DNA from: Acorus gramineus
Lineage: Eukaryota > Streptophyta > Magnoliopsida > Acorales > Acoraceae
Direction of reading: 5' to 3'
DNA length: 64,000 bases
Assembly: GCA_030737835.1 (NCBI GenBank)
Contig: JAUJYN010000028.1
Span: 1,054,001-1,118,000, forward strand
In this document: positions 1 to 12,597 of the stretch, piece by piece
How positions within the stretch are numbered: position 1 is the stretch's first letter
Layout of the letters: each line of letters begins with the position of its first letter
Position numbers and translations under genes: made by a program
Notes under the pieces: model-generated
Databases searched by the model: none
Seen by the model: the letters and a program-made list of their open reading frames with translations, nothing else
Told to the model about the DNA's origin: nothing

Positions 1-332
1 GATGGACCGATGTTTAGACATGTTTACAGGGACTTAAAATTAAAAATCCCATATATAATTTGATGACATACAATATTCTGCACAAGCTTTTCATCTGTTT
101 TGGAGAACAGTGATAGCAGCAGTTAAACAGGGTGGGCCGGGCTCATTTGATGCCTCTCATCCTATTTTGAAGCGCTTTTTTTTTTTTTTTTTTGGTAAAG
201 AGCTGTGTTCTTGTATAGATCTCAAAGTTATAGATATACAAAATATTGATACCAATAAAAGAAAAAAATTGCCCAAGTATCTTCTCACTACCAATATTTA
301 ATCCATAGCATTGTTTTCTTCAATTGTTAGTC
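1..332. other. AT-rich intergenic DNA
   Basis: No gene is recognisable. The stretch is AT-rich and includes an 18-base T run near 177-195. Short reading frames here have no recognisable motif and run through the homopolymer, so they are treated as chance. Confidence 0.6.
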
Positions 333-421
333 AATTGTGGAAGACCCCCTTAGCGGGGTGGTCGAGACACACCCTCTCCCAAGGAGAGGTCGGGTTCGAT
401 TCTTACCAAAAAAAAAAAAAA
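333..421 (+). mobile_element. tRNA-derived SINE head with poly(A)
   Basis: The segment has an internal RNA polymerase III promoter: an A-box-like TAGCGGGGTGG near 352 and a B-box GGTTCGATTC near 392, separated by a short stem-loop (CCTCT / AGAGG). A run of 15 A follows directly. A tRNA-like head joined to poly(A) with no acceptor-stem closure is typical of plant SINEs rather than a functional tRNA. No convincing target duplication was found, so the exact 5' end is uncertain. Confidence 0.6.
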
Positions 422-1306
422 ATTGATTCCACTGTTCAAAAAGTCCCAATTGAAATGGTATCATGTAGAAGACAAGCAATTGTTGGTCCTCCATGCATAG
501 GGACTTGCAAGAATTTGTCATGCATGCCAAGTTATACATTAATAACCGAAAGAGATTTGTTTGATTGAACCACCGAACCAACAATTGAAAAACATAACAA
601 TACAATAACTGCGCTCACCGAACCTTGAATTTCTAAAAGGAAATGATAGAGTAACACAAATTCAAACATAAATCTAACTATACAAGAGCATGCCTGAAAT
701 ATAAAATTGTGTATATATTATAAAGTTTTGTATTTTACTCATAAATATGCCATATATTCTACAACATATATACATATTCAGTGTAATGTATTTACATGAT
801 ATAATTATGTATATAATCTACAGGTAATCAATCGCATTGAAGTAATTTTCACCTTTAATGATAAAAATAATAAAATTATGAAATTATTGAAATGCAAATA
901 ATTTTTTAAACAGCAAAAAATTGACAAATGGTTTCGCATCAGCAATATAAATGTTTATCACTATGTATTACATCATCAAAAAAGGGAACACTATAACAAA
1001 TTAAATCATTCTAAATATTTGTTTCATTGTTTTATGTTCTCCCCATATTGGCAGTTAGACACAATCATTTCCATGAAGGATTTCATCCATACACAGGTCG
1101 ATCAAATCTAAAGCATTAAAAAAATAACATGCTTTCGGTTCATGCATATTTTATCCATGCAAAGTATACAAGAATAATGACATCCAACTAAAAATTAAAA
1201 ATTAAAGGAGAGCATACTCTTTCAAAAACGCGTCAACGCAGCCAAGTTTGAACTCCTATCATCAACACAAGTTTTAAGAGGCGTGAAGGAGAAAAACCTT
1301 ATCATC
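422..1306. other. AT-rich upstream region, no gene seen
   Basis: Nothing codes here by eye. It is AT-rich (TATATA-type stretches at 700-830) and lies upstream of the peroxidase, so it may hold distal promoter sequence. No specific motif was identified. Confidence 0.5.
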
Positions 1307-1478
1307 AACACAAGCCATTACACTTACCCACCTGTTTATTGGCGATTATTCGAAAGAATTTTTCGTGGAACCGGGGCAAACAGGCGGAGATAGCCTTCTT
1401 AACTCAACTGTAAGGTCAGCCATGGAGATCCCTCCGATATCAAAAAAAAAAAAAAAAAAAAAAAACACAAGCCATTAC
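1307..1478 (+). mobile_element. Short poly(A) retroposon with 15-bp target site duplication
   Basis: AACACAAGCCATTAC occurs at 1307-1321 and again at 1464-1478, exactly bounding a 142-bp insert (1322-1463) that ends in more than 20 A. A long direct repeat plus a poly(A) tail is the signature of L1-type target-primed reverse transcription, as used by SINEs and retroposed RNAs. No clear A/B boxes were seen, so it may be a SINE 3' part, a truncated LINE tail or a retroposed transcript. It lies 13 bp upstream of the peroxidase TATA box. Confidence 0.8.
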
Positions 1479-1491
1479 GTTCTTGAACCTC

Positions 1492-1499
1492 TATATAAA
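1492..1499 (+). promoter_or_regulatory. TATA box of the peroxidase
   Basis: TATATAAA lies 78 bp upstream of the peroxidase ATG (1577), a normal spacing for a plant TATA box with a 45-55 nt 5' leader. The leader is A/C-rich (CAAACAAACAAGG), as is common in plant mRNAs. Confidence 0.75.
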
Positions 1500-1576
1500 G
1501 AGTCGTCCCTCTCCAAGTTTTTCTTTCATCACAAACAAACAAGGAGAATTAGTGAGTCATACAAAGACAAATAGAT

Positions 1577-3218
<1,642 letters not shown>

Positions 3219-3305
3219 TCAGGGATAAGACTCGAACCCAAGATTCCTCAATAAAAATGAAAGAGGTACATCTACTAACCTGTTAAGAGATGATTTGGTA
3301 GTTTG
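3219..3305 (-). mobile_element. Degenerate tRNA-derived SINE head downstream of the peroxidase
   Basis: On the minus strand the segment reads a B-box GGGTTCGAGTC (complement of 3231-3241) and, about 45 bases earlier, TTAACAGGTTAGTAG resembling an A-box. The plus strand has AATAAA at 3250-3255, so the likely poly(A) signal of the peroxidase lies inside this repeat. No poly(A) tail or target duplication was identified, so the limits are approximate. Confidence 0.45.
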
Positions 3306-3501
3306 TATCATAAGTTGTTGAATAGATATGGAGTGTGGAGTCTGGAGTTTATATGGGGGAATGTTAAAACGTGTAAGTTTGTTGTTAGTACAAGTAGAGG
3401 ATGGTAAGATATTTTTTTCCCTTTTAAGTTGTGATTCATGGGTTGTCAAAATGAGGGGACTTTGCTTTATGGAATGAAAGGCTGGAAGTCTGGTTATTTT
3501 G

Positions 3502-3627
3502 TGTTAAATGTATATATATGCTAGGGTTAAGGGTAGATTAGTCTTTTTTCTTGTTTCCCTTTTGTACTATAAATATTGGCTACAAACCCTAATAATACAA
3601 TTGATTCATTCTTTTCATATTCTAACA
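3502..3627 (+). repeat. 5' LTR of the copia element
   Basis: It starts TGTTAAATG and ends TTCTAACA. It contains TATAAATATT near 3570, a plausible TATA box. At 126 bp it is very short for a plant copia LTR. It pairs with 8816-8941. Confidence 0.93.
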
Positions 3628-3639
3628 TGGTATCAGAGC
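3628..3639 (+). other. Primer binding site, initiator-Met tRNA type
   Basis: TGGTATCAGAGC directly follows the 5' LTR. It is the classic plant copia primer binding site, complementary to the 3' end of initiator methionine tRNA. Confidence 0.95.
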
Positions 3640-3659
3640 TTGAATCCAATTTTTTTCTT

Positions 3660-3935
3660 TGATCGTCGACGTCCCGTCGCCCCGCGCCGCCGTTGCGCCA
3701 CCGTCGTGCCGCCGCTGCACCTCCCCGCACCGTCGCTGCGCCGTCGTCGTGCCGCCGCTGCACCGCCCCGCGCCGCCGCTGCGCCGCCGTCGTGCCGCCG
3801 CTGCACCGCCTTGCGCCGCCGCTTCGCCACCCCGTGCCGCCGCTGCACCGCCTCGGGCCGCAGCTGCACCGCCCCGCGCCGCCGCTGCGCCACCCCGCGC
3901 AGCCCTGCTGCTGCTACGCCACCCTGCCCCGCCCG
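3660..3935 (+). repeat. GC-rich minisatellite in the copia leader
   Basis: A degenerate repeat of about 45 bp, built from GTGCCGCCGCTGCACCGCC-like blocks, fills the start of the long leader between the primer site and gag. Very high GC keeps several frames open on both strands; those reading frames are compositional, not genes. The leader continues GC-rich to about 4320. Confidence 0.75.
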
Positions 3936-4493
3936 CGCCTCGTCCGCGCCGTGCCCGCGCACCGTCCGCGCCGTGCCCGCGCCCTGTCCGCGCCGTGCCT
4001 GCACACACGCTCCCTGTCCGCGCCGTGCTCGCGCGTCGTCTCGGAATCGCGTGATCAGCGCGGATCCGCATTGATTAGCCCGGATTTCCTGGGATCCTGT
4101 CCCGGATTCGGTCCCGGACAACATCCCGGATCTCCCGGGAATTTGTCCCGAGATCCCGTGCCTCTCGCCCGCGCGCGTCCGGCCCAGCTCCAGCTGCCCG
4201 ACCTGACCCGGCTCCAGCGCCCGACCCGACCCGGCTTCAGCACCCGACCCGACCCGGTTCCAGCGCACCGACCCGACCCGGCACTAGCTGCCCGACCCGG
4301 ATCCGCGACCCGTTTACCGCCTCGTCATCGCCTTTTTCGGTATTTTCTTTATTCGGCCGCTACGGGTTCATTCGGACTCCAAATATAGTCATATTGGTAC
4401 TCATTTTGCTCCATTTTTCGTTCTGCACGCATCTGTGACTATTTTCATCATCCGAGGCATATATTTTTCTCTGTTATTCTCTTTTTGTCTATT

Positions 4494-7400
4494 ATGGCTA
4501 CGGATAACACTCAGATCATCGATGTTAAGTTTGATGGTAACAATTATGATGTCTGGTCTATTAGTCTTGAACTTCAGCTTGATTATCGTCGCCTATTGGG
4601 TCATGTTACTGGCACTAATCTAGCTCCTGTACTTGAACTATCTCCACCGGGTTCTGATGAGACAACCATCAAGGCCAGAGCTGAGGCATATACTAAGGCT
4701 TTGTTGACATGGAAGGAGGCCGATTCTCGGGTGAAAGCTTATATTGCTTCTTCGGTTATTCCAAATATCCGTAAACATTTGAAGCCGTTTATTACAGCCA
4801 AGGAATATTGGGACTTTCTGAAGAATTTCTATACGCAGACCGATGGTGCTCAGGAATTCTATCTACATCAGGCCATTTCTACTTCTTATCAAGGGGAGCT
4901 GTCTATTCGTGATTTTTATTCTCTTTTATCTGATTACTGGGATCAACTCGCACCTATGGATCCTCAGATGGAGGGTATTTTTCTGACACGCTATCGTGAG
5001 TACCGTAATCGTCAACGATTGTACCAATTCTTGATGCGTCTTCGTCCTGAGTTCGAGGCTATTCGTGCACAGATTCTTCATCGTTCTCCCAAACCGTCTC
5101 TTGATACGGTTCTTTTTGAGTTAGTTGCTGAGGAGACGCGTCTTCGCACTGTTGTCACTCCGCCTATCGTTGATCACAGTTCTGTCAATGTTGCACATCG
5201 TCAAGACAATCGCTACACTCGGGTCACTTGCTATTATTGCCATAAAATTGGACACGTGCAATCTGAATGTCGTAAGCGTGCTCGTGATGGTGCTCCTCTT
5301 GTTTATGTACCTCGCACTTCAGCTCCTGGAGCGCTTCCTCCAGCACCTCGTCCGCTAGATCCTGCAGCATCACGTGCACTAGCGCCTCGGGCGCAAGCAC
5401 CTCGGGCACCTCCTACAGTTCCTCCACGTCGCTATCAGCCTCGACCTGCAGCTGCCGTTGCATCTGAGTTTCTTACTGATCCGCCGGCATATTCTTCCTC
5501 TCAGATCACTGAGAGTCTTGCGCAGCTCCACCTTCAACAACAACAACTTCAAGATATGCTTCGCTCAGTGACTGGTAGTGACTCATCTGCTCCCTTTTCT
5601 GCTTCTACTGCGGCGACAGGTAACCTCACCTCCTCATGGATTCTTGACTCTGGGGCTTCCCATCATATGACTTCTCAGGCATCCTTTATTCGTTGTCCTA
5701 CTCGCATGTTTCCCACTCCTGTTATTCGTACGGCAGATGGGACTCCTCTGTCTGTGTCGAGTTCTGGTTCTCTTGCTGATCCTTCTCATCGATTTCAACT
5801 TCCTGATGTTTTTCATGTTCCTGGTCTATCACTAAATTTGCTCTCTGTTGGTAAAATTGCGGATCATGATTGTCTCATTACTTTTGATTCTTCTACTTGT
5901 TCTGTACAGGATCGTCGTACGGGGAAGCAGATTGGGACAGGCTCTAGACGCGGTGGGCTCTACTACATGGATCATCTTCATATTCCTTCGTCTTCCGCAG
6001 CTTCTGCTCGCTTGATTTCTTCTTCTCCTTCCTCCTTTGATGTATGGCACCGCCGTCTTGGTCATCTCTCTCCTCCAAGACTTCGTTATCTAATAAGTAC
6101 CGGTGTTTTAGGTTCCTTTTCAAAAACTGAGCTTCAACCATGTGTGGGCTGCAAGTTGGCAAAACACTTGGCTCTTCCATTTCCTACTAGTAAACACATT
6201 TCTGCTTCTCCTTTTGATCTAGTTCACTCTGATGTTTGGGGTCCCTCCCCTATTCCTTCTAAAGGGGGTAACCGTTATTATGTTATTTTTATTGATGATT
6301 TCTCTCGCTTTACCTGGATATATTTGATGCATAGTCGTTCTGAATTGTTACCCATCTATAAATCTTTTGCTACAATGGTTGAAACTCAGTTTTCCAAACG
6401 CATCAAGGTGTTTCGCTCTGATTGTGGGGGGAATATTGTTCTCGTGCTTTTCGTGATTTTTTATCCTCCCAAGGCACTCTACCGCAGCTTTCCACTCCTT
6501 ATGCTCATCAGCAGAACGGGGTTGCTGAGCGCAAACACCGTCATATCCTCGAAACGACCCGGTCCTTACTCCTCTCTGCTTCTGTTCCTGTTCAGTTTTG
6601 GGGTGAGGCTGTTCTTACAAGCGTGTATCTCATCAATCGCACTCCTTCGTCTATCACTGCTGGCATCTCCCCCTTTCAGCGTCTTTATCATAGTCCTCCT
6701 GATTATTCTCGTCTTCGTGTTTTTGGATGCACGTGTTTTGTCCTACTTCCTCCTCTTGAGCGTACCAAATTGTCTCCTCGTTCCACTATGTGTGTTTTTC
6801 TTGGGTATAGTAATGAGATCAAAGGATATCGATGCTATGATCCTGTTGCTCGTCGTCTTCGGACATCTTGTCATGTCACATTCTTTGAGAGTCATCCATA
6901 CTACGCTCTTCGCTCGCCTCCTGTTCCTCTTCCCCCATCCACGGTTGAGGAAGTCACATTTTTGGACTTTTCCATTCCTGATTTCTCATCCTCATCTTTT
7001 GCTCCTCAGTCATCTATTCCGTCTGTACCTGTCCACTCTTCCTCGTCAGTCCCATCTTCACCCTTGCCGTCTTCGGATGATTCACGTGGGACGGTTCTGC
7101 CAACTCCTACACCTGTTCCTGATGCTGCTTCGCCAGAAGACGATTCTGCTTCCGCACCAGTTGCTCCTCGTCGCAATCCGCCTCGCGCTCGTCGACCTCC
7201 TCAACGACTCAGCTTGGTTGCCTCTGATTCTTTTTCTCCTAGTTTTCAGTGTTTTCTTTCAGCTGTTTCCACTCACTGGGAGCCCCAATCATATCGTGAG
7301 GCTGTCGGCATTCCAGAATGGGAAGGTGCTATGGCAGAGGAGCTTAGTGCATTACAACGCACTCATACGTGGAAAATTGTACCACTTCCTCCAGGGAAGA

Positions 7401-8803
7401 CTCCTATCAGCTGTAAGTGGGTTTATAAGATCAAGACCAACTCTGATGGTTCGATTGAGCGTCACAAGGCTCGTTTGGTTGCCCGTGGTTTCACTCTGCA
7501 GCATGGTATTGATTATGATGAGACATTTGCTCCTGTAGCAAAGATGACAACTGTTCGTACTTTGATTTCTGTTGCTTCTGTTCGTCAATGGCCCATTTAT
7601 CAGCTTGATGTCAAGAACGCTTTTCTTCATGGTGATTTATCAGAGGAGGTTTATATGACTCCTCCTCCGGGTCTTCCTCATTCATCTGGTCATGTATGCC
7701 ATCTTCACCGCGCTCTCTATGGTCTCAAGCAGGCTCCTCGTGCTTGGTTCGCTCGATTCACTGATGCTATCTGTGCTGCTGGGTTTGCTTCGAGTTCCTC
7801 TGATCCAGCTTTATTTGTTCACACCTCTGGTCCTCATCGTACTATCCTGCTGCTTTATGTTGATGACATGATCATCACCGGCGATGATTCGTCTCATATA
7901 CAGTCGGTCAAGCAACATCTTCAGCGTCAATTTGAGATGAAAGATCTTGGCAAACTTCGCTATTTTCTAGGCTTGGAAGTTGCTTCTGCTCCGCGTGGTT
8001 ATCTTCTCTCACAACGCAAGTATACTGCTGACTTGATCGACCGTGCCTGTCTAACTGATGATCGCATTTCTCCCACTCCTATTGAGCTTCATGCTAAGCT
8101 CCGGCCTGACGATGGAGAACTACTCTCTGATGTTACTCGTTATAGACAGCTTGTTGGAAGCCTCGTCTATCTCACTGTCACTCGTCCTGACATTGCCTAT
8201 GCTGTGCATATTGTCAGTCAGTTTGTCGCTGCCCCTCGTACTGTTCATTATGCCGCAGTTCTTCGGATTATACGCTATCTACGTGGCACTATATCTCGTG
8301 CTCTGCTGTTACCGTCTTCTTCTACTCTTGAACTTCGCGCTTATACTGATGCTGATTGGGCAGGAGATGTCACAGATCGGAAATCCACAACTGGTATATG
8401 TGTCTTTCTTGGGGATTCTCTTATATCTTGGAAGGCCAAGAAACAAGACATTGTTTCTCGTTCGAGTGCTGAGGCCGAATATCGTGCTATGGCATCTGCT
8501 ACTGCTGAGGTTGTTTGGCTTCGACGCCTCATTTCTGACATGGGCATCATTCTATCTGCGTCTACTCCCCTATATTGTGACAACAAGAGCGCCATTCAGA
8601 TTGCTAGCAATCCAGTATTTCATGAACGTACGAAGCACATCGAGATCGATTGTCACTTCGTCCGTCATCATTTTATTGCGGGCACCATATCACTCCCATA
8701 TATTTCCTCTTCTCTTCAGTTATCAGATTTTTTCACAAAGTCTCATACACTTCAGCGGCATGATTTCTTGTTGAGCAAACTCTCGGTGTATGATCCACCA
8801 TGA
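4494..8803 (+). pseudogene. Copia gag-pol polyprotein with one frameshift
   Basis: The reading frame starts at MATDNTQIIDVKFDG (4494). In order it shows a gag domain, a CCHC zinc knuckle CYYCHKIGHVQSEC (residues about 246-259), an aspartic protease site LDSGASHHM (about residue 384), a GAG-pre-integrase HHCC region (6049-6155), the integrase core (HSDVWGP near 6221), reverse transcriptase (KWVYKIK, then YVDDM near 7857) and RNase H (TDADWAGD near 8347), ending at TGA 8801-8803. The frame shifts at the G run 6425-6430 inside integrase; the downstream frame is then open without a stop for about 790 codons. A single one-base length change in a G run could be a mutation or a sequence error. Otherwise the copy looks intact. 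Confidence 0.92.
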
Positions 8804-8815
8804 GTTTGAGGGGGG

Positions 8816-8941
8816 TGTTAAATGTATATACATGCTAGGGTTAAGGGTAGATTAGTCTTTTCCCTGTTTCCCTTTTTGTACTATAAGTATTGGTTACAAA
8901 CCTTAATAATACAATTGATTCATTCTTTTCATATTCTAACA
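8816..8941 (+). repeat. 3' LTR of the copia element
   Basis: A 126-bp copy of the 5' LTR with the same TGTTA and TAACA ends, preceded by a G-rich polypurine tract. Differences from the 5' copy include TACATG for TATATG and changes around the CTTTT run. Confidence 0.93.
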
Positions 8942-8947
8942 ATTTTG

Positions 8948-9259
8948 TGTTGGATTTCACTTTTGCATTAGGTGGATTGTTGAGCAAATATTTGATAAGG
9001 GGTTTATACATTTTCAAATGATACGGGATAAGAGCAATAACAATAAGAGTTAATTAAAAAAATTATAGATGTATTATGATCATTAGTGTAAGAAAATATA
9101 GGAAAATAAATTTTTTGATCGGATGCAAAAGAGACAACGAAAATTATCCTAATTTTTTTAAATTATGAAAAATTGATCATCAATATATTTATAAGTAAAA
9201 GGATGCTCCGATTTTGCATATATCAAATGTATAATTCCATACAAGAAATTTATTGAAAA
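8948..9259. other. AT-rich DNA, nothing recognised
   Basis: This is the pre-insertion flank of the copia element. It is AT-rich, with no open frame or repeat signature. Confidence 0.5.
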
Positions 9260-9267
9260 AATTAATT

Positions 9268-9766
9268 AGGGGTCTTTGTAATCACCGGTCTATTATTTTT
9301 AAATCCCCAAAAATTTTTAAGTCTCTAAGACGATAAAAAATTATCTTTAGATTTCTCCAACTGGATGTTGTTCAAAAATATCAAAAAAGCCATTGCCCAA
9401 ATATACAAAGATTAACAATATACTGGGAGTGTTAACAGTGTCCTAGAGATACTTAATAATGTATTGGAAAATATTTATGGTGTACTGAAATAATTCGGCG
9501 GGGGGCATTTTATGCAAAGGTTAACTGAAGAGTGTTAACAGTATACTAAAGATATTTAACAAAGTATTGGAGAGTGTTAACAGTGTACTAAAATAATTAG
9601 GTTGGGGTATTTTTAATATTTTTGAATAACATCCGGTTAGAGAAACCTAAAAATAATAGACGGGTGACCACCACATAACTTGAAAAATTTCACGGTTTTA
9701 AGGACCTAAAAAACCTTAAAAAATTTTAAGACCTACAAATAATTGAGTGGTGATCAGAGTATCCCT
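9268..9766. mobile_element. hAT-type MITE, 8-bp TSD
   Basis: AATTAATT flanks both ends (9260-9267 and 9767-9774). The termini are inverted: AGGGGTCTTTGTAATCACC on the left matches AGGGATACTCTGATCACC read inward from the right. At 499 bp with no reading frame it is non-autonomous. The interior has repeated TGTTAACAGTGT-like motifs about 80-90 bp apart. The 8-bp duplication and AGGG termini point to hAT. Confidence 0.8.
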
Positions 9767-9774
9767 AATTAATT

Positions 9775-10520
9775 TCCCCACATTTATTTAACTAATAAAT
9801 ACGGAAGATACCATATCGTCCAAAAAAGAGTTATTCAGCCGTGGCTCGTACAAGTGAACAAAGAACAATGGCTTTCATTTGCCAAATAATGTTGGTTCGG
9901 GTGGACCAAGTGATGTCAGAATTTTTCAGCCGGTGAAGATTTTTTTTTCCCCGAGCATCTCCAATGGGTCTCTGACATCCCTCTCTTGATGAAGATTTTA
10001 GAATCTTGAAGATCCCTAGATTCTAATGGGAATTTTAATTTGAAGATTTTAATATTTTGAAGATTTATAAACTTTAATGGTAGATTTTTAAATTTTATTG
10101 CATGGATTTTTAAATTACTATTTTAGATTGTAAAATACATATTCTATCATTTGTTTATTTCATTTTTATTGTTTATTGAAATTTATGTCTTAAATATCCA
10201 ACAATAATAACATGATTTAGATTCGGTTAACCCAATAATTGAATTGGTGACTCTTAAACTATTAATTTTCTTGGTTTAATGAATGAATCAATTTTAAAAC
10301 ATTGCATTAAAACTTTAAATAAATAAAATTATGCAAAAATTAACACACATTTGAATATAAATACTAACCGTATTAAATACAAATGATAATTGAATTTTTT
10401 TAATAATATAGGAGTTAAATGTCATTTTTGTAAAAGATGTTAGAGGGTATTTACGACATTTTACTAGGTGATGTGACATTTGAAGACCCATTTTTGGGTC
10501 TTCAAATAGGCAAAAGATTT
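9775..10520. other. AT-rich DNA with a possible MITE start
   Basis: GAGCATCTCCAATGGG at about 9954 is a motif common at the ends of plant MITEs, and inverted GACCCA...TGGGTC occurs near 10486-10501. The matching right terminus was not found, so no element is claimed. Confidence 0.35.
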
Positions 10521-10727
10521 TACTTTTATTTTTTTGATAGGAAAGGCTCTGTATCAAGAGAGAGAAACGGGACTACTAGACCCCTAACAAGCAGTCCAGA
10601 GGGCTGTAGTAACCACTCCCAGGGGACTAAACTATTTTTTTTCCTTTTGCACCCGGGAGGAGTCGATCATGCGACCTCTCGCTAAGGGGAGGGGTGTCCC
10701 AACCATCACACTAAGCGTGTGGGGATT
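10521..10727 (-). mobile_element. Minus-strand tRNA-derived SINE
   Basis: Read on the minus strand it has an A-box-like TTAGTGTGATGG (complement of 10704-10715), a B-box GGTCGCATGATCGACTCC (near 10658-10675), a body of about 120 bp and an A-rich tail seen as T-rich 10521-10535. That is the structure of a plant SINE. A target duplication was not identified, so the ends are approximate. Confidence 0.65.
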
Positions 10728-10769
10728 TCATGCGTATTTCATATTTGACCGATAAAGGTGGGGATCTAA

Positions 10770-11686
10770 GGGCATGTTTAGATGTAGTGATTATTTGTAC
10801 GTATTTTTTGGATATGCAAATTTTATATTACATGTGCAGGAAAACTTTGTACATTATTTGTACATGTTTGTATGTTTTAATGTTGAAATATCATTTACAC
10901 ATGTCTATTAGTAGCTGTTTGTCTCACATATATGAAACTGCTTGTATATGTGCAAATTAATTATGTTAAAAAATAATAATATTATTAATAGATAAAATAT
11001 TTTTTTCAAATGATTATCAAATATGTTATTTTCTTAAATCTGAAAAAATATATGAACAATATATTATATATAAAAAATAAATATTTAAATATTGTATATA
11101 TTAGTTTTTTTAATCTATATATAAGTCAATGTGGTTAAAAAAATGGTTATAATATAATAGAGTATAAAAAAGAATCTGATTTCAACTAATAAATAATCCC
11201 ACAAGGTTTTTTATATTTTATAAATAACAATTTTGTTGGATAATATATATGATAGTTAGTTAAGATTTCTTGGTATATTTTAATATAATAACATTTATAA
11301 TCTTTTATGCTATATTAATATTTATAATCAACACAATTATATTATTCTAAGTTGTACAAATTTATAAAATGTAATTATCTATTCTAATTCTTAAGATAAA
11401 ATTAGGAGAAGAAATATTTGTTTTGGATGATATGGACTTTAATAAATTTGTTAGAGGGTAAAAATGTAAAATTATTTTACATACATTTGAGAGGTGAGAA
11501 AATAAAAATTATTACAAATAACAACATATCAGATTGGTTGGGATTTTGATTGCTCCATTTGGTGGTGCAAATGAGAACCCTGGAATTTTATTTGTTACAT
11601 TTAATTATTATAACCAAATAAGATATTGTGTTTGATCCAATACAAATGAAAGCATACCCTCATTTGCATAATATCCAAACAAACTC
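10770..11686. mobile_element. Harbinger-type MITE-like element, TAA TSD
   Basis: TAA occurs on both sides (10767-10769 and 11687-11689). The left end GGGCATGTTTAGATGTAG and the right end read inward, GAGTTTGTTTGGATATT, are imperfect inverted repeats of the kind seen in plant PIF/Harbinger MITEs. The 917-bp interior is very AT-rich with no coding frame. The short TSD makes this less certain than the other elements. Confidence 0.55.
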
Positions 11687-11915
11687 TAAATGAACCCAAA
11701 TCCGTTTGTCATTTTAAAAATTGAAGAAATGATAGTAAGTTTTTTATTTTATAATTTTTTTAAAAAAAAACTTCTGGGTCTCAAGAATCATTGAATAAAT
11801 TTTCTTAAAATTTGGAGCTTGAAAAATTAGATTTGGAGCCTTTTGAAATGAACACATGCTGGCAGGGACCTAATTATTATATAAATGTAAATAGAGAATG
11901 TGACTTTCTATAATT

Positions 11916-12460
11916 TTGTCAGTTAAAACATCTAGCCGACAAGTTGTCTCTCTGAATCTAGACCCATCTAGTTGGGAGGCATATACAGAAAGAGACTCAG
12001 CCCCAGTTTGGCGAAATTTATGCTGCGGGTTGAGATTGATTCGTACCGCAGTGCGGAAAATTCCAGGAACATTAAGTGACATAGATGTTCTACGAGACCC
12101 ATGGTTCAGTCCGATACCATTCTCACCTATTCCAACTTTCATTCATATGACAGATCGAAGCACAATATGATTATCGTTTATCATCTCTGGTGCAGAATAA
12201 TGGCTGGGAAGCATGACATTCTTAACATATTATTCTCTACATTTTGGGCTGAAAGAATATTACTCCCCGGTTTGTACGGCGGATGGAGTAGCGACATGGA
12301 GCTGGGAAGGCTCCTCTTCTCCTAAACCAAAAACTAAGGAGGTCTACCAAATGCTAAACCCAACTCAGCAAATACCCGAGACCTTGGTTTGGAAGAAAGT
12401 ATGGACACTCCCCATCCTCCCTAAGTTGAAAATGTTTGTTTGGCGGTGACTGTGGAATCT
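11916..12460 (+). pseudogene. LINE reverse-transcriptase C-terminal remnant
   Basis: Broken frames match the region between reverse transcriptase and the zf-RVT domain of plant L1 LINEs: APVWRNLCCGLRLIR, then IDVLRDPWFSPIPF, then WKKVWTLPILPKLKMFVWR ending at about 12447. Several stops and frame changes intervene. The 5' part of the LINE is missing. The sequence resumes at 13499 after a minus-strand LTR insertion. Confidence 0.75.
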
Positions 12461-12597
12461 ACTTGATGTAATTATATATTCTCAAAAAACGAAAGGGTTG
12501 TTTTTACAAAACAGTATACCTATACTAGCTAATAGAAATATAGTATATGAGAGTACTTAGAAGAAGAACAACTTTACTGGATTGACGAATCTGATCT

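Larger units (their letters stand above)
3502..8941 (+). mobile_element. Nearly complete Ty1/copia LTR retrotransposon
   Basis: The element has two 126-bp LTRs beginning TGTTA and ending TAACA, a primer binding site, a GC-rich leader, a gag-pol region, a polypurine tract (GAGGGGGG, to 8815) and a 6-bp target duplication ATTTTG (3496-3501 and 8942-8947). The domain order protease, integrase, reverse transcriptase, RNase H is that of copia. The LTRs differ at roughly 6-8 of 126 positions, so the insertion is not very recent. One frameshift splits the polyprotein within integrase, so this copy probably cannot move on its own. Confidence 0.95.

Noticed and set aside
340-405. Possible tRNA gene
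   Set aside because: A- and B-box-like sequences and an anticodon-like stem are present, but there is no closing acceptor stem, the loop lacks the usual U33, and a poly(A) run follows at once. SINE head is the better reading.
3622-4388. Long overlapping reading frames on both strands rich in Arg, Ala and Pro
   Set aside because: They arise from the GC-rich leader repeat of the copia element; frames on both strands are open because stop codons are AT-rich. No domain is visible.
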